Assembly (NCBI GenBank): GCA_947165505.1
Contig: CAMVAT010000003.1
Location: 108,576 to 172,575, forward strand
Direction: 5' to 3'
DNA length: 64,000 nucleotides
DNA from: an uncultured Prevotellaceae bacterium
Lineage (GTDB): Bacteria; Bacteroidota; Bacteroidia; Bacteroidales; Bacteroidaceae
The translations under genes were made by a program, and so were the position numbers. The stretch's first letter is position 1. Every line of letters starts with the position of its first letter. The notes beneath the pieces were generated by a model that did no database searches, was not told the origin of the DNA, and worked only from the letters and a program-made list of their open reading frames with translations. Below are positions 24,779 through 34,568 of this stretch, piece after piece.

Positions 24779-27700
24779 TCACCTCTTACCTCTAGAGGAC
24801 ACTACCACTTTCTTGCCGTCAATCACATAGATGCCTTTCGGCAGTGTCTGTACGGATTGTCCTACGCGCTGTCCCGACAGGTTATACACGGATCCGGGTG
24901 CGGTGTTCGTTGTGGTGCGGATGTCGTGGATGCCTGTCGGCTCTTTGCCAGTCACGATTTTCATCTGGCTGTAACTGATGCCGCCATCGGCGTTCAGGTA
25001 AGCACGGAACGGCTCCACGGCCTTGCCGTTGGCCGGGGTTGCATAGTTGCCTTCTACCAGATATGCGTCCTCTACTACCGACGGGGTGTTCACACCTGTC
25101 AGTTGGTAACTGCCGGCGGTGGCGGTGATGGGAGATGCCGGGGTGGCTGTCAAAGCAGTCTGACCGCTGGCCGTGAAGATGAGTTCTTTGCCTTTCAATT
25201 CCTCACCTACGGCTATCAGATACGGTGTGTTGGCCTCCAACTGGTCGGCATAGTCGAATATCAACTGGTCGCCGTCGATAGCCACCAACTTCATGATATA
25301 CAGGCTCTTGCCGGTGTCGCTCTCGCTCCGCTGCCAGTCGGTGGCGGCTCCTGCGGCGGTCACCGTTGTAGGAGCGAAGGGCAGTGCGAAGGTGCTCCAT
25401 GTGTCGGCCTCGGTGAAGGTGCGGTGATAGTTGCAACTCACGTTCACGTTGATGTCATTTGGGATGTAATACTCATATCCGTCGTATAGATGTACGTTGC
25501 CCGTACGCATCTGCGCGTTCACGATATTCTTGCCTTTCAGACCGGTGGGCACGGCCGATTCGAGCAGGTAGATGGTGTTGGGGTTGCTGTTCGCCGTCAC
25601 GTCTTTCGTGTAGGCGGTGGCCACGTCGGCGGCTGCCGCGCCTTCGGGGACGCTGAAGGTCGATTGCCGGGCGGCGGTGCTGATCTCGCCTGAGCCGGTC
25701 CACATCACGGCGCCGTTCTCCGGGGTGTAGGTCAGCTTATCTTCCTGTTTGCTACCGTCGGCCTTAGTGTGGGTCGAGGTCAGTTCAAAGTCGATGCCGC
25801 GCTGCGCTTTGGTCACGGCTATCTCAAAGTTAAGGTGGATGGTCTCGCCGGCTGGCACTTCGTAGAACTGCTTGTCCACCGTATTGGTGTTGTTGTTGTT
25901 CATGTTGCGCACATCTGTAGTGATGGCGTGCCGGTAAGTGCCTGTGCCTTGGTTGGTTACGTCGATCTGGCAGAGCACTTTGCTGCCATATACGGTCTTG
26001 CCGTCGTCGCCCAGATTGAGTATCTTCACCGTCTTGACAACGTCTGAACCCTCCAGCATGGCATTGGTATAGAACCAGTTGTCCTGGAAGTAGTCGGTAG
26101 AGAGATAATACACATCGTAGATAGAGAATGATGAGCCGTCGGGGATGTAGAAGGCTACTTGCGTCGTCTCGCCTGCTGCCACGGCTATCTGCTCCCAACT
26201 GACGGTCTCTATCTCGCTGTCTTGCAAGTAAATCGGGCCGTTGTATTCCTCGCCGTTGTTGGTGAAGTCCACCACCAGGGCGTTCTTGGTCTGAGTCACG
26301 TTGTTAATGGTGAACTCTCCCTCTGGCATCGGGGTCAGTGTCAGTGTGTTGCCCTCGATATGTGCTTTGATGTAGATGCGGTCAGAGGCGTCGTCTTTCT
26401 CCCACTGCAGTGTGCTGATGTTCTGGCTCACGGCGTAGATCTCGTAGTCGCCGTCGGCCAGATCGGCTCCGAAGTTGACTGTCGCTGTACCATTCTGACC
26501 GGAATACGAGGCTTGCGCACCCAGGTTGACTCTCACACTCATCAGGCGTTTCACTTGCTCACCATCTTTATACAGGGCGTAACCCATCGAGCGCGAATAG
26601 GTGCCGCCCGTGTTGTTCGTATGCGTCATGTGCATCACTACGTTGAAGTTGGTGCTGGCACTGGCGCGGGTCACCGTGCGCTGATACACGCTCGGGCGGT
26701 CGGTCACGGTCAGTCGCTGGCTGTAGTGGCTCTCGGTGTCGGTGCCGGTGGGCTGGATGCCTAAATAGGCTATCTGCCCCACAGAGAACTGGTTGGACGT
26801 GGCGCTGCCGCCGATACCGGAGTACGAGGCGTCGAGCACTGACAGACGGAACGGACCGTCGGCATAGCCACCCCAACCCCAGTTGATGTTGAAACGTCCG
26901 TCGCCATTATAGCCGTCGCACACAAAGGCGTGACCCTCCCAGGCGGATGTGTAGCCGCAGTACAGGATGGGACGGTTGTTGCGCAACTCATTCATAAACA
27001 GCTCTTCCCACTCGCCGATGGAGTAGTTGATGCGTTGTGCCGCCCAACAGGTGTTGGCATAGCCGAAATAGTTTTTCAGGTTGTTGGGTATCAGGTAGTC
27101 TTGGTTAGACCCGGAACCGTCAGTACCATAGTTCATCTTCACACTCTGGCCGGCATAGCGCATCAGCCAGCTCATGGCTTCTACCTCGGGCGTGGCGATG
27201 CCGTTGGTCACCATGTTCGGGGTGTAGGTGTCGAGCATGTGGTCCCAGTCGAACGTGATGGCGGGCAGCGCTTCGATGGTGCGACCGCTGTATGTGTAGC
27301 TGGGGATGCTGCGCGTGGGCTCCTGGGGCCACTTGTGGTAGTTCATGATCTGTGCCAGGGCGGTGGCCAGACAGCCCGTCGGACATTTCACACCGCCGAT
27401 GGCAGGGCTGTGGTAGTTGTATGGCTCACCCTGATCCCAACGGGTGGTCAGCAGGGGGGCTATCACCTCGCTGGGCGACTTGGCGGCTATGTTCGTGCGT
27501 TCGGGCATGTTCTCTTTCACCCATTCTATCTGTTGGTCATAGCACGACAACCACCAGCGTAGATTGTCGGGGAGTTGGTTGGCATCAAACGTGCCGTTGT
27601 CGGTCGAACCCAGGATGGCTGCTGTGCGGTCGTCGCCAGAGACAATGACGAAACCGTCTTGCTCGTTGACGTTGAATACGTAGTAGTTGACGTCTTTGGT

Positions 27701-27889
27701 CACTGCGGCCGTCAACTGATTCTTCGACTCGTATGCCATCTTCAACTTACGTGGACCGCCGGCCTTCGTGGCATTTTGCGCATCGACAAAGGCTTGGGCC
27801 GTCTGCATGGCTTGCTGCGGGTCAACGGGGGCGGCTTTGAGGGCTACCACTGATGACAGCGCGGCAATCAATAATGAAATTTTCTTCAT
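24779..27889 (-). CDS. Secreted C10-family cysteine protease (streptopain/interpain-like)
   Basis: A 1036-residue extracellular protease. The order is: signal peptide (about 1-19), a pro-domain of about 120 residues (AQAFVDAQNATKAGG, YYVFNVNEQDGFVIVSGDDR), the C10 catalytic domain with Cys173 in CPTGCLATALAQIMNYH and His320 in WEGHAFVCDGYNGDG followed by FNINWGWGG, then about 650 residues of beta-sandwich modules. The end (VYNLSGQRV ... LPKGIYVIDGKKVVV) is a Prevotella-type C-terminal tail for surface export. The last codons, read RGKR-stop, lie inside a family D word repeat, so the natural end of the tail has been replaced or extended. Confidence 0.9.
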   Translation of the reverse strand: MKKISLLIAALSSVVALKAAPVDPQQAMQTAQAFVDAQNATKAGGPRKLKMAYESKNQLTAAVTKDVNYYVFNVNEQDGFVIVSGDDRTAAILGSTDNGTFDANQLPDNLRWWLSCYDQQIEWVKENMPERTNIAAKSPSEVIAPLLTTRWDQGEPYNYHSPAIGGVKCPTGCLATALAQIMNYHKWPQEPTRSIPSYTYSGRTIEALPAITFDWDHMLDTYTPNMVTNGIATPEVEAMSWLMRYAGQSVKMNYGTDGSGSNQDYLIPNNLKNYFGYANTCWAAQRINYSIGEWEELFMNELRNNRPILYCGYTSAWEGHAFVCDGYNGDGRFNINWGWGGYADGPFRLSVLDASYSGIGGSATSNQFSVGQIAYLGIQPTGTDTESHYSQRLTVTDRPSVYQRTVTRASASTNFNVVMHMTHTNNTGGTYSRSMGYALYKDGEQVKRLMSVRVNLGAQASYSGQNGTATVNFGADLADGDYEIYAVSQNISTLQWEKDDASDRIYIKAHIEGNTLTLTPMPEGEFTINNVTQTKNALVVDFTNNGEEYNGPIYLQDSEIETVSWEQIAVAAGETTQVAFYIPDGSSFSIYDVYYLSTDYFQDNWFYTNAMLEGSDVVKTVKILNLGDDGKTVYGSKVLCQIDVTNQGTGTYRHAITTDVRNMNNNNTNTVDKQFYEVPAGETIHLNFEIAVTKAQRGIDFELTSTHTKADGSKQEDKLTYTPENGAVMWTGSGEISTAARQSTFSVPEGAAAADVATAYTKDVTANSNPNTIYLLESAVPTGLKGKNIVNAQMRTGNVHLYDGYEYYIPNDINVNVSCNYHRTFTEADTWSTFALPFAPTTVTAAGAATDWQRSESDTGKSLYIMKLVAIDGDQLIFDYADQLEANTPYLIAVGEELKGKELIFTASGQTALTATPASPITATAGSYQLTGVNTPSVVEDAYLVEGNYATPANGKAVEPFRAYLNADGGISYSQMKIVTGKEPTGIHDIRTTTNTAPGSVYNLSGQRVGQSVQTLPKGIYVIDGKKVVVSSRGKR

Positions 27890-27912
27890 AGTGTGTTTTT
27901 GTATAGTTTGTG

Positions 27913-27920
27913 CAAAGTTA
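27913..27920 (-). promoter_or_regulatory. -7 element for the C10 protease gene
   Basis: Reads TAACTTTG on the - strand, 23 bases before the ATG. A clear -33 match is lacking. Confidence 0.6.
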
Positions 27921-28055
27921 GCATAAAATTACTGATACAGATGTCTAATACCGCTTTTTTTTCATTTTTTTAGGGATTACAACCGATGGTCCTTATGGCT
28001 TTGCTGATTATTTAACTACATCTCTAAAATATTGATATAAATCAATCGCCCCTTT

Positions 28056-28087
28056 TTTGTGTATTTGCAGATAAATTCGTAATTTTG
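28056..28087 (+). promoter_or_regulatory. Promoter of the PurF-like gene
   Basis: TTTG (28056-28059), a 20-base spacer and TAATTTTG (28080-28087), 27 bases before ATG 28115. It is divergent from the protease promoter. Confidence 0.75.
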
Positions 28088-28114
28088 CACCAAATTTTTC
28101 AAGATTACACATTT

Positions 28115-29524
28115 ATGGGTGGCTTTTTCGGCACGATTTCTGTTAAGGATTGCGTCAACGATTTATTTTATGGTACCGACTACAATTCTCATCTCGGCAC
28201 GCGCCGGGCGGGAATGGTCACGTTCGACCCCGCAAAAGGATTCAACAGGTCTATTCACAGTCTCGAACGCAATTACTTCCGTTCTAGATTTGAAGACGAG
28301 TTAGAGCATTTCGTCGGCAATCAGGGCTTAGGCGTCATTAGCGACACCGACCCGCAGCCCATCATCGTCAATTCACATCTGGGGCGGTATGCCGTGGTCA
28401 CCGTGGCAAAAATCAATAACATACGGGAGATTGCCGCCAATCTGCTCGCCGAGAGGATGCACTTCAGCGAGATGTCGGCCAATAACATCAACCAGACAGA
28501 GCTGGTGGCGCTGCTCATCAATATGGGGCATAATTTCGTAGAGGGCATCAATAATGTGTATCGCAAGATTCAAGGGTCATGCTCTATGCTGGTTCTTACC
28601 GAGGACGGTATCATCGCGGCACGCGATTTCCTCGGACGCACTCCCATCGTCATCGGACGTAAAGAGGGCGCTTACGCTGCCACCAGCGAGACGTCGGCCT
28701 TCCCCAACCTTGACTATCAGGTGGTGCGCGATGTGGGGCCGGGCGAGATTGTGCGGTTGAGGCCCGACGGCATCGAGGTGCTTCAACAGCCGTTCAGCCG
28801 TTGCCAGATATGCTCGTTTCTTTGGGTCTATTACGGATTCCCCACCAGCGATTACGAGGGCATCAACGTAGAGGCTATGCGTGAGCGCAACGGCGAGCTG
28901 ATGGGTGAGGAAGACCCCATCGAGGCCGACTGTGTGTGCGGCGTGCCCGACTCCGGTGTCGGCATGGCCATCGGTTATTCTCTGGGCAGTAAAATTCCCT
29001 ATAAGAGGGCGGTGCTGAAATATACGCCTACATGGCCGCGAAGCTTCACCCCGGGCAACCAGTCGAGGCGCGACCTCGTGGCGAAGATGAAACTCATTCC
29101 CAACCGTGCCATACTCAATGGCAACCGCGTGGTGTTCTGCGACGACAGCATCGTCCGTGGCACGCAGTTGCGCGACAATGTGCGCATGTTTTTCGACTAT
29201 GGCGCACGCGAGGTGCATGCGCGTATCTCGTGTCCGCCATTGGTCTATGGATGTCCGTTCATACAGTTTACATCGTCTAAGAGCGACCTCGAACTCATCA
29301 CACGTCAGGTGATCAAAGACTTTGAGGGTGATCCTTCCAAAAACTTAGAGAAATACTCTACTACCGATTCGCCCGAATATAAGAGGATGGTCGAGGAGAT
29401 AGGACGGCGGCTCGGACTCACTACAGTGCGCTTCGCAAAAATCGAAAAGCTCATCGAGTCGATCGGTCTGCCCAAAGAGCGTGTATGCACGCACTGTTTC
29501 GATGGCTCTTCATATATGAAGTAG
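28115..29524 (+). CDS. Amidophosphoribosyltransferase homologue lacking the catalytic Cys
   Basis: A 469-residue PurF-like protein. The N-terminal half has the Ntn-glutaminase fold (YGTDYNSHLGTRRAG, GQGLGVISDTDPQP-type strand), but the second residue is Gly (MGGFFGTIS) where active PurF has the nucleophilic Cys. The phosphoribosyltransferase half keeps the PRPP loop VFCDDSIVRGTQLRDN (about 340-355). Cysteines in SCPPLVYGCPF and VCTHCFDG could bind an Fe-S cluster as in Bacillus-type PurF. I chose ATG 28115; the frame opens earlier, but residues before it cross the promoter. It may use ammonia or act on another pathway. A paralogue with Cys may exist elsewhere in the genome. Confidence 0.82.
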   Translation: MGGFFGTISVKDCVNDLFYGTDYNSHLGTRRAGMVTFDPAKGFNRSIHSLERNYFRSRFEDELEHFVGNQGLGVISDTDPQPIIVNSHLGRYAVVTVAKINNIREIAANLLAERMHFSEMSANNINQTELVALLINMGHNFVEGINNVYRKIQGSCSMLVLTEDGIIAARDFLGRTPIVIGRKEGAYAATSETSAFPNLDYQVVRDVGPGEIVRLRPDGIEVLQQPFSRCQICSFLWVYYGFPTSDYEGINVEAMRERNGELMGEEDPIEADCVCGVPDSGVGMAIGYSLGSKIPYKRAVLKYTPTWPRSFTPGNQSRRDLVAKMKLIPNRAILNGNRVVFCDDSIVRGTQLRDNVRMFFDYGAREVHARISCPPLVYGCPFIQFTSSKSDLELITRQVIKDFEGDPSKNLEKYSTTDSPEYKRMVEEIGRRLGLTTVRFAKIEKLIESIGLPKERVCTHCFDGSSYMK

Positions 29525-29592
29525 TCGATTGGTAGTCAATTGGATAAGATTTTAAGTAGATAAGTAGTTAAGCCGTTACCTTTTTTGTCGAT

Positions 29593-30156
29593 ATGATTAT
29601 GAGTGCGAAGCTATGGCGTGTGTTCGCCTTGTGTTGTGCCATCACATTGATGGCTTGTGGAAACAAGAATACCGGATCGTCTGATGCGTCACAGCAGTCG
29701 AAGGATGCCGTCGCATCCGATGGCGGACAGGCATCTCCGGCCGAGACAGCCAAAGTGGAAGCACCTGATTTCACCCTGACCGACATCCAGGGACAGCCGC
29801 TCTCACTACGTTCGCTGCGCGGCAAATACGTGGTGCTCGACTTTTGGGGCTCTTGGTGCGGATGGTGCATCAAGGGGATGCCTAAGATGAAAGAATGTTA
29901 CGACAAGTACAAAGGCAAACTGGAGATTGTCGGCATCGACTGTGGCGACACCGACGAGGCGTGGCGGAAGGCTGTCGATACTTATCAGCTGCCATGGCTG
30001 CATGTCTTCTGCCCCGAAAATGCTTCCGTGCTCGGTGATTATGATATTCAGGGATTCCCCACCAAGGTGGTCGTCGCACCTGATGGCACACTCGACAAGG
30101 TGGTCATCGGCGAAGATCCAGAGTTTTATACTTATTTAGACCAGATTCTCGGCTGA
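29593..30156 (+). CDS. Thioredoxin-like lipoprotein (TlpA/ResA type)
   Basis: A 187-residue periplasmic thiol-disulfide protein. The lipobox LMAC has Cys22 as the lipidated residue. A Ser/Ala-rich linker follows, then the thioredoxin fold starting at APDFTLTDIQGQPLSLRSL. The redox motif is Cys89-Gly-Trp-Cys92 in FWGSWCGWCIKGMPK. DIQGFPTKVVVAPDG holds the cis-proline. It may reduce apocytochrome thiols for the CcsBA protein encoded convergently next door, though this is contextual. The true start may be ATG 29599. Confidence 0.88.
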   Translation: MIMSAKLWRVFALCCAITLMACGNKNTGSSDASQQSKDAVASDGGQASPAETAKVEAPDFTLTDIQGQPLSLRSLRGKYVVLDFWGSWCGWCIKGMPKMKECYDKYKGKLEIVGIDCGDTDEAWRKAVDTYQLPWLHVFCPENASVLGDYDIQGFPTKVVVAPDGTLDKVVIGEDPEFYTYLDQILG

Positions 30157-30188
30157 TAATCAAGATGTTAAACGAGGGGCCAAGGGTG

Positions 30189-32432
30189 TCACACATACGA
30201 GTGCAAGCCGCCTAACAAGTAGTTGACACCGAAGTAGGTCATCAAAATGCTCAGAAAGGCGAAGATCATATACACGTGATATGTCAGGGGGCGTTGCATC
30301 GCGGTCACGGTGCTGCGATGCAGTGCCACGGCGTATATCATGAAGGTGATGAGCGCCCACGTCTCTTTCGGGTCCCAGCTCCAATACTGTCCCCAACTGA
30401 TGTTGGCCCAGATGGCACCGATGAAGATGCCCAGACCAAGCGTGGTGATGGCGGGATAGAGAAACAGACGGCTCAAAACCGACAGGGACTCCAACTGCAC
30501 CTGCATCATATCCCGTCGCCGGCGGTTCACCACACGCAGTATGACGGCCATGACTCCGCAGAGGAAGGTCAGTGCCAACAGCGCGTAAGACATCATGATG
30601 ACCGATACATGGATGCTCAACAGGGGCGACTGCAACACGGGCATGAGGTGGGTGATCTGCGGGTCCATATTGCTGATGTGAGCCACCAATAGGAAAAATC
30701 CCGACAAGAGAAAACCGAAGGTGACCACGATGCGGAACCAACGGCTCGCTATCATCGACACCAGCAGGATGAGCCAGGCCATGAGCAACATCGTCTCATA
30801 GCCGTTGCCCATCGGCACCGTGCCACGTATCAGCCAGCGAAGGGCCAGACAGACGGTCAACGCCACAAAAGCGAACAGCATGACGGCCAGGAAACACCTG
30901 TGGGGCCATTTCCCCCGGCCTGTCAACCTCTCGTCCGGCCTCGTCAGTCGCCACATGAAATAACCCAGCGACAGGAATCCCATGGTCAGGCATACCATGA
31001 ACAACACCGTGGCAAAGGGGATGGCATTATACAGCCGTTCGGCCTTGATGCGCGTGTCTGAGGGCACCGAATGGCCGCCGTTCTGCTGCTGATATGTCAG
31101 CATCTTGTCTAAAAACACATTTACACGGTCGTCGTGCCCGGCCAGCACATCCTCGTACATCAAGTTAAACACTTGTGTGATGTATTTCTTGTGCTCTGGT
31201 TCTACCGTGTCGGTGATGGAGTCCGACGGGGCATACCATACGGTGGTGCCGTGCTCGTCGGTGTAGGGCAGCACACGAAGTGTCAGACCCTGACGCAAAT
31301 CCATGATCAGCTGCAACTGCTCGTCGATTTTGTAGGCCGACTTATGAAGGGCATCGTTGTGGCCGTGGTAATACTCATCTACCAGTGGACCGACCTTATA
31401 TCCTGTCTGTGGGTCAAAAAACTGGTTGAGCGAGGCGCGGCCGTCTGTGCCTAACAGGTGGTTCAGCTCGCCACCTTTCACTTTGATGCACGGCTCGGCG
31501 CTCCATGCGTCGGTATAAAACAGCCACCCGCTGAGCACCTGCTCGGCGGTCAGCCCTGCATAGCTCTTGCGCCCCGTCAGCTTCTTGGTGAAGTCGATGG
31601 CGTATGTCTGGAGCGGGCAGATGCGGTCGTTGTAGTTGACGAGCAGCCGACCGAATTTCTCGGCCGTGCCACGGGGCAGGGTGGGGGGTGTGGCGCTCCA
31701 GACCGTGGACGATAGTCCTGCCATCACAGCCAGCACCAAGGCACCACGCTTCAGTGCTGGATGGCGTAGCAGTTGGCGGTAGGCTCCTTTGGGGTCGATA
31801 AGCATGTAGATGAGCGAGAAGAAGAGCAGGGCATAGCCCAGATAGGTCAGGGGCGTGCCCCAAGGGTCGCTGTTCACGGCCAGCATGCTGCCGCCACCGT
31901 CGTTGTCGTAACTGCTCTGATAGATGCGGTATCCCCGATACGAGAGGATGTCGTTCATCGACACGCTGTCGCGACGCTCCTCACCGTCATCAATCACGGT
32001 CAGCGCCGACACGTAGTCCGAGGCGGCCTGCGTGCCTGCATGATACCTGACCATGAACGTGTCTAACCGCAGGGCGAAGGGCAAATCGGTCATCAGCATC
32101 TGCTGAGGGTCGTCGGTCTGTACATACTGCTGCTCGGTCTGTCCGATGCGCAGGTGCAGCATCCCTTTGTGGGCCGTCAAGTGGGTGGCCAAGGCTCCGC
32201 ACAGTATCACTACCAGCGAGGCGTGAAGCAGCACCACCGGCCAGCGCCGCATCCTGCGGCGAACCATCCAGGCGATGCAGGCGGCGGTGAGCAAGGCCCA
32301 TAGCAGCACAAACCACCAAGAGCCATAAATATGACTGCCGGCATATTCTGTTCCCTTGAATTTCTCTACGATGGTGGCTGCGGCCATCACCACGATCACG
32401 GTCACATAGAGTGCATATAGTATTTTCTTCAT
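30189..32432 (-). CDS. ccsBA: Cytochrome c biogenesis protein CcsBA (ResB-CcsA fusion)
   Basis: A 747-residue membrane protein for system II cytochrome c maturation: it carries haem across the membrane and attaches it to CXXCH motifs. The N-terminal third is ResB-like, with four hydrophobic helices and a large periplasmic domain. The C-terminal third is CcsA-like, with the WWD haem-binding signature in WGQYWSWDPKETWALITFM (about 680-698) and conserved histidines in IHVSVIMMSYALLAL and YAVALHRSTV. Single-chain fusions are usual in Bacteroidetes. The di-haem oxidoreductase gene immediately upstream encodes a likely substrate. Confidence 0.9.
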   Translation of the reverse strand: MKKILYALYVTVIVVMAAATIVEKFKGTEYAGSHIYGSWWFVLLWALLTAACIAWMVRRRMRRWPVVLLHASLVVILCGALATHLTAHKGMLHLRIGQTEQQYVQTDDPQQMLMTDLPFALRLDTFMVRYHAGTQAASDYVSALTVIDDGEERRDSVSMNDILSYRGYRIYQSSYDNDGGGSMLAVNSDPWGTPLTYLGYALLFFSLIYMLIDPKGAYRQLLRHPALKRGALVLAVMAGLSSTVWSATPPTLPRGTAEKFGRLLVNYNDRICPLQTYAIDFTKKLTGRKSYAGLTAEQVLSGWLFYTDAWSAEPCIKVKGGELNHLLGTDGRASLNQFFDPQTGYKVGPLVDEYYHGHNDALHKSAYKIDEQLQLIMDLRQGLTLRVLPYTDEHGTTVWYAPSDSITDTVEPEHKKYITQVFNLMYEDVLAGHDDRVNVFLDKMLTYQQQNGGHSVPSDTRIKAERLYNAIPFATVLFMVCLTMGFLSLGYFMWRLTRPDERLTGRGKWPHRCFLAVMLFAFVALTVCLALRWLIRGTVPMGNGYETMLLMAWLILLVSMIASRWFRIVVTFGFLLSGFFLLVAHISNMDPQITHLMPVLQSPLLSIHVSVIMMSYALLALTFLCGVMAVILRVVNRRRRDMMQVQLESLSVLSRLFLYPAITTLGLGIFIGAIWANISWGQYWSWDPKETWALITFMIYAVALHRSTVTAMQRPLTYHVYMIFAFLSILMTYFGVNYLLGGLHSYV

Positions 32433-32707
32433 TTCTTGATAACGGAAAAGGCTGACGTTTATTTTCTTATGTCTTTCCTGCAGCCATTTTTTTCAGGATT
32501 GTTACCTCTTGCAGACCAAGCAAGAGTGCAAAAGCACCGGTCTTATTTATCAAATAGGGACAGGGCACGCCCTGTCCACTATCTGTTTGATTCACATTTT
32601 GTTGTCTTAGGTTTGTACTCATCCTCTCTGTCAAAAACGGCTCGTGACAAATGGCTTAACTACAAAGAAGTGGAGCACTTGCGAAACTTGAATTAATACT
32701 TAACTAT
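32433..32707. repeat. Spacer with a family B palindrome
   Basis: The palindrome ACAGGGCACGCCCTGT with its TAGGG flank lies at 32,553-32,579, and CTTAACTA words at 32,653 and 32,700. An 86-codon open frame here is not supported as a gene. Confidence 0.7.
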
Positions 32708-34438
32708 TTATATCGACCTGATGAATTTCACCACGGCGTCGCGGTCGGCCTTCGGCAGGTTATAGAACCGCACCGTGCTCTCGTAGGCATCCGACTTCTG
32801 ACTGTAGGCGTGCCACATGATGGCTTCTATCTCGTTGCGGGCGCGGCAGTCGTGCAGACGGTCTTCGGCTCCGGTGTTCACACCCGACAGACCACGGCCC
32901 CACAGCGGGGTGGTGCGGCACCACGAACCGTGGATGCCGTTCTTCATGTACAGGCGGTGCTGCAACATGTCGGTATAGGGGTAGATGACTTGCTTCGGAT
33001 AGGTGGGCAGACTCAGGTTGTTGGCCACGATGGGCGAGGGGGCCCAGTAGTCGTCGTTGCCCGTCTCCCAGCGCGGACGGTGACATGAGGCACAGCCTAT
33101 CTGCATAAACACTTCCTTGCCGCGCTGCACCTCGGCGTCGTTCAGGTCGCGTGCGCGTGGCACAGCCAGACCTCGGTGCCATACCATAAACTGCCAGAAG
33201 TTCAGGTCGGTCATCTCGGGCTTGAAGTTATGGTAGGCGTTGTCAAACTGGTTGGTCTTCGGGTCGAGCAGCACTTTCACGGCCTCGGCAATGCCTTCAT
33301 CGGTTCCATCATTATAATAAGGTGAGGTGGGGTCGGCCTTGATTCTGGCTATCACCTCGGGATTCTCAGACATGGCGGTGGCCCAGGCGGTCGTGGTATA
33401 GAGGTACGGGCGGTCGCTGCGGCTCACGTTGGGGATGTTCCACATGGCGTTGGCTCCGGCGCCGTCTTGCAGCGAGGCGCGCGTCATGGCGTAGGTGAAA
33501 CGTTTAATCCTCTTCGTGCCGTCGGCCAGGGTGTACCATGCGCCAGGAGCCCAGTCGTTGGCTGCCTTATCCCAGAAATTGGGGTTCAGCTCCACGTAGG
33601 GTGCCTCGGCTTGGTATTGTTTCTTAAGCGAGTCTTCGGGGATGGCATCAAGCAGTCCGGTGCCATAGAGGCCGATGGTCGATTCCAGGCGGAAAGCCAG
33701 ATTGGTGGGCTTCGGGTTGGTGTTGAAGGCGTCGATGTCGATGCTCAGCTCCGGGTAGATGAGCTCGTAGGGCTCGCCGTCGGGAAACTGCAAGGGCAGT
33801 CCGCTCTCCATGGCGGTCACCTTCTCCCAACTCAGGTGGATGCCTCGCTCATCTACAGGGGGCAGGAAGGGATAGATGGCACGGGTCTGCGGCATGCCTG
33901 TCACTTCCGAGATATAGGGACCGTCGTCGCTGTTGGCTCCATCTACGGGGTGGTAGATCACCAGCAGGTAACCGTTGCCCATGAAGTCGGCGTTATAACT
34001 CATCGTCCGTTTGCCATGGCCGTAGCCGGGGTGACAGTCGATGCAAGAGGTGCGCACGTAGGCCGGTCCCAGACCGTTGAAGTCGGCGGTACTGGTGACG
34101 GTGAAGTCATGCTCGAACAGCAGCTCTCCTTTCTTGAACGCCGTAAACAGGTCGGCTCGGTTCACAGCCTCTGTCTCCACTTCATAACTGTGGGCGATGG
34201 TGCTGTTGGTCGTGCCCAGCTCGCCGCCGGGATACCACTCCTCGGCCTTGAACCCTTTGGTGTCTTTGCCTACATAGCGGTAGTCGTCCATGCCGGTGGT
34301 GCTGGCCAGTTCGTCGTTGTCTGTCTGCCCCTTTCCGTCGTCTTTGTCGTCATCATCGTGGCAGGCCGACAGCGTCAGTGCGGCTATTCCGCAGAGTATC
34401 AGATACTTGGTCTTGTCGTAAAGGTGTTTTGTTGCCAT
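32708..34438 (-). CDS. Di-haem oxidoreductase lipoprotein (DHOR family)
   Basis: A 576-residue periplasmic c-type cytochrome. The lipobox is in CGIAALTLSACHDDDD. Two haem-binding motifs are visible: CIDCH in TSCIDCHPGYGHG (about residue 131) and CASCH in IGCASCHRPRWETG (about 448). The central RGIHLSWEKV and LNAIPEDS-like segments match the putative thiol oxidoreductase family. In other Gram-negatives DHOR genes travel with imelysin genes in iron-regulated operons, and here the imelysin gene is directly upstream. A role in periplasmic iron reduction or uptake is inferred. Confidence 0.87.
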   Translation of the reverse strand: MATKHLYDKTKYLILCGIAALTLSACHDDDDKDDGKGQTDNDELASTTGMDDYRYVGKDTKGFKAEEWYPGGELGTTNSTIAHSYEVETEAVNRADLFTAFKKGELLFEHDFTVTSTADFNGLGPAYVRTSCIDCHPGYGHGKRTMSYNADFMGNGYLLVIYHPVDGANSDDGPYISEVTGMPQTRAIYPFLPPVDERGIHLSWEKVTAMESGLPLQFPDGEPYELIYPELSIDIDAFNTNPKPTNLAFRLESTIGLYGTGLLDAIPEDSLKKQYQAEAPYVELNPNFWDKAANDWAPGAWYTLADGTKRIKRFTYAMTRASLQDGAGANAMWNIPNVSRSDRPYLYTTTAWATAMSENPEVIARIKADPTSPYYNDGTDEGIAEAVKVLLDPKTNQFDNAYHNFKPEMTDLNFWQFMVWHRGLAVPRARDLNDAEVQRGKEVFMQIGCASCHRPRWETGNDDYWAPSPIVANNLSLPTYPKQVIYPYTDMLQHRLYMKNGIHGSWCRTTPLWGRGLSGVNTGAEDRLHDCRARNEIEAIMWHAYSQKSDAYESTVRFYNLPKADRDAVVKFIRSI

Positions 34439-34568
34439 ATTGTTTGTTCGCTAATGATGGTTGTTTTTACTGTGCTTGTGTGTGTCGTCGTAGTACGAGT
34501 CATGGGCCAATGTGCCTGAGCACTTGACCCATAGACTCATGTCTGCCATATCTAAGCAGGGGTATGTC

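Noticed and set aside
32436..32696. 86-codon + strand frame after ccsBA
   Set aside because: It contains a family B palindrome and TTAACTAC words, has no recognisable protein features and no promoter.
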